This document shows, one piece after another, positions 14,896 to 15,264 of a stretch of DNA of 15,264 nucleotides (the stretch's first letter is position 1; each line of letters starts with the position of its first letter). The notes under the pieces are model-generated. The model was given only the letters and a program-made list of their open reading frames with translations, made no database searches and was not told where the DNA came from. Origin of the DNA: an uncultured Bacteroidota bacterium (GTDB lineage Bacteria; Bacteroidota; Bacteroidia; Chitinophagales; Chitinophagaceae); NCBI GenBank assembly GCA_903847655.1, contig CAINEG010000187.1, positions 1 to 15,264 of the forward strand, given 5' to 3'. A program made the translations under genes and the position numbers.

Positions 14896-15264
14896 ATGAA
14901 AAAAATAATATATTCTATCTTTTTTTGCAGCCTCCTGTTTGCAGTGAGTTCTTGTAAAAAAACAGATGGAGAAATTAATCCGCTTTCGTCCTTGTCTAAC
15001 TTTGGCATTGGTTCATATCTAGTTTTAGATAAAGTAATCAATACAAGTTTAGTATACGAAACAGCGGCTAGTTCTAAAGTAGGTGTTATTGCACATGCTT
15101 ACGAAGGTGCGATTGATCCAGTGGATCACGTAGATTTGTATGCTGCTGCTGGTAATACTTACGATACCACTAAGTGGAAATTTGTAAAGTCAATTACTTA
15201 TACAGCCCCTACTATTGAGATTTCTGCCACAGGCGGAGATTTAGCCAAGGCCTTAGGTATTTCA
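14896..15264 (+). CDS. Accessory lipoprotein of the SusCD operon, N-terminal part
   Basis: The ATG at 14896 opens a frame that runs for 123 codons to the window edge, so the 3' end is missing. The signal peptide ends in lipobox V-S-S-C with lipidated Cys20, followed by K-K-T-D, again a charged start suited to surface export. The visible mature part contains S-Y-L-V-L-D-K-V-I-N-T-S-L and a V-D-L-Y-A-A-A-G-N-T-Y-D segment. This looks beta-rich, like the first immunoglobulin-like domain of third-position lipoproteins in SusCD loci. I do not recognise a specific family. It lies 19 bp after the susD-like gene and is surely in the same operon. Its likely role is ligand binding at the cell surface, inferred from position only. 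Confidence 0.85.
   Translation, partial: MKKIIYSIFFCSLLFAVSSCKKTDGEINPLSSLSNFGIGSYLVLDKVINTSLVYETAASSKVGVIAHAYEGAIDPVDHVDLYAAAGNTYDTTKWKFVKSITYTAPTIEISATGGDLAKALGIS

Overview
The window looks like chromosomal DNA of a Bacteroidota bacterium, most likely from the Chitinophagaceae or a near relative. The evidence is a SusC/SusD pair with typical Bacteroidota signal sequences, a Bacteroidota-type RicT with a Cys-rich N-terminus, AT-rich intergenic DNA, promoter-like TAnnTTTG boxes, A-rich leaders instead of Shine-Dalgarno sites, and many exported proteins ending their signal peptide in A-Q. The family-level placement is an inference from protein style only.

Layout. (1) Bases 2-424 (+): the 3' end of a PBP4-type D-Ala-D-Ala carboxypeptidase (peptidase S13). 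It converges, with a 7-bp gap, on (2) mutL (432-2288, -). (3) A 57-bp divergent promoter region separates mutL from an M3 oligoendopeptidase F gene (2346-4070, +). That gene is followed 11 bp later by a gene for a tiny exported protein that resembles only the end of a TonB-receptor plug (4082-4354, +). (4) This small gene converges, with an 8-bp gap, on a five-gene minus-strand run read from right to left: radA (9703-8333), comF (8333-7620), an exported glutathione peroxidase (7559-7035), holB (6991-5789) and ricT/PSP1 (5715-4363). (5) To the right of radA lies an AT-rich divergent intergenic region with a good Bacteroidota promoter. It leads into a plus-strand SusC-SusD-lipoprotein operon (9940 to the window end). 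The third gene is cut off by the window edge.

How the genes fit together. The left two thirds are mainly housekeeping genes: wall maturation, mismatch repair, recombination (RadA), DNA uptake or nucleotide metabolism (ComF), the clamp loader delta' subunit and an RNA-maturation factor. The right third is an outer-membrane nutrient uptake operon. The SusC TonB-dependent pore and the SusD lid lipoprotein form the usual pedestal-bin transporter, and the third surface lipoprotein is probably an accessory binding protein. No glycoside hydrolase, peptidase, sensor or anti-sigma gene is visible next to it, so the substrate cannot be named.

I found no mobile element, CRISPR array, rRNA or tRNA, and no clear new multi-gene system. 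The points most worth checking are: a MutL whose three C-terminal endonuclease motifs all look degraded although it is otherwise intact; a HolB that has lost all zinc-module cysteines; a hierarchical GPRPNN/RPNND repeat tail on RicT; the stand-alone plug-fragment protein; and a strong shift in Asn codon choice in susC compared with a neighbouring housekeeping gene.
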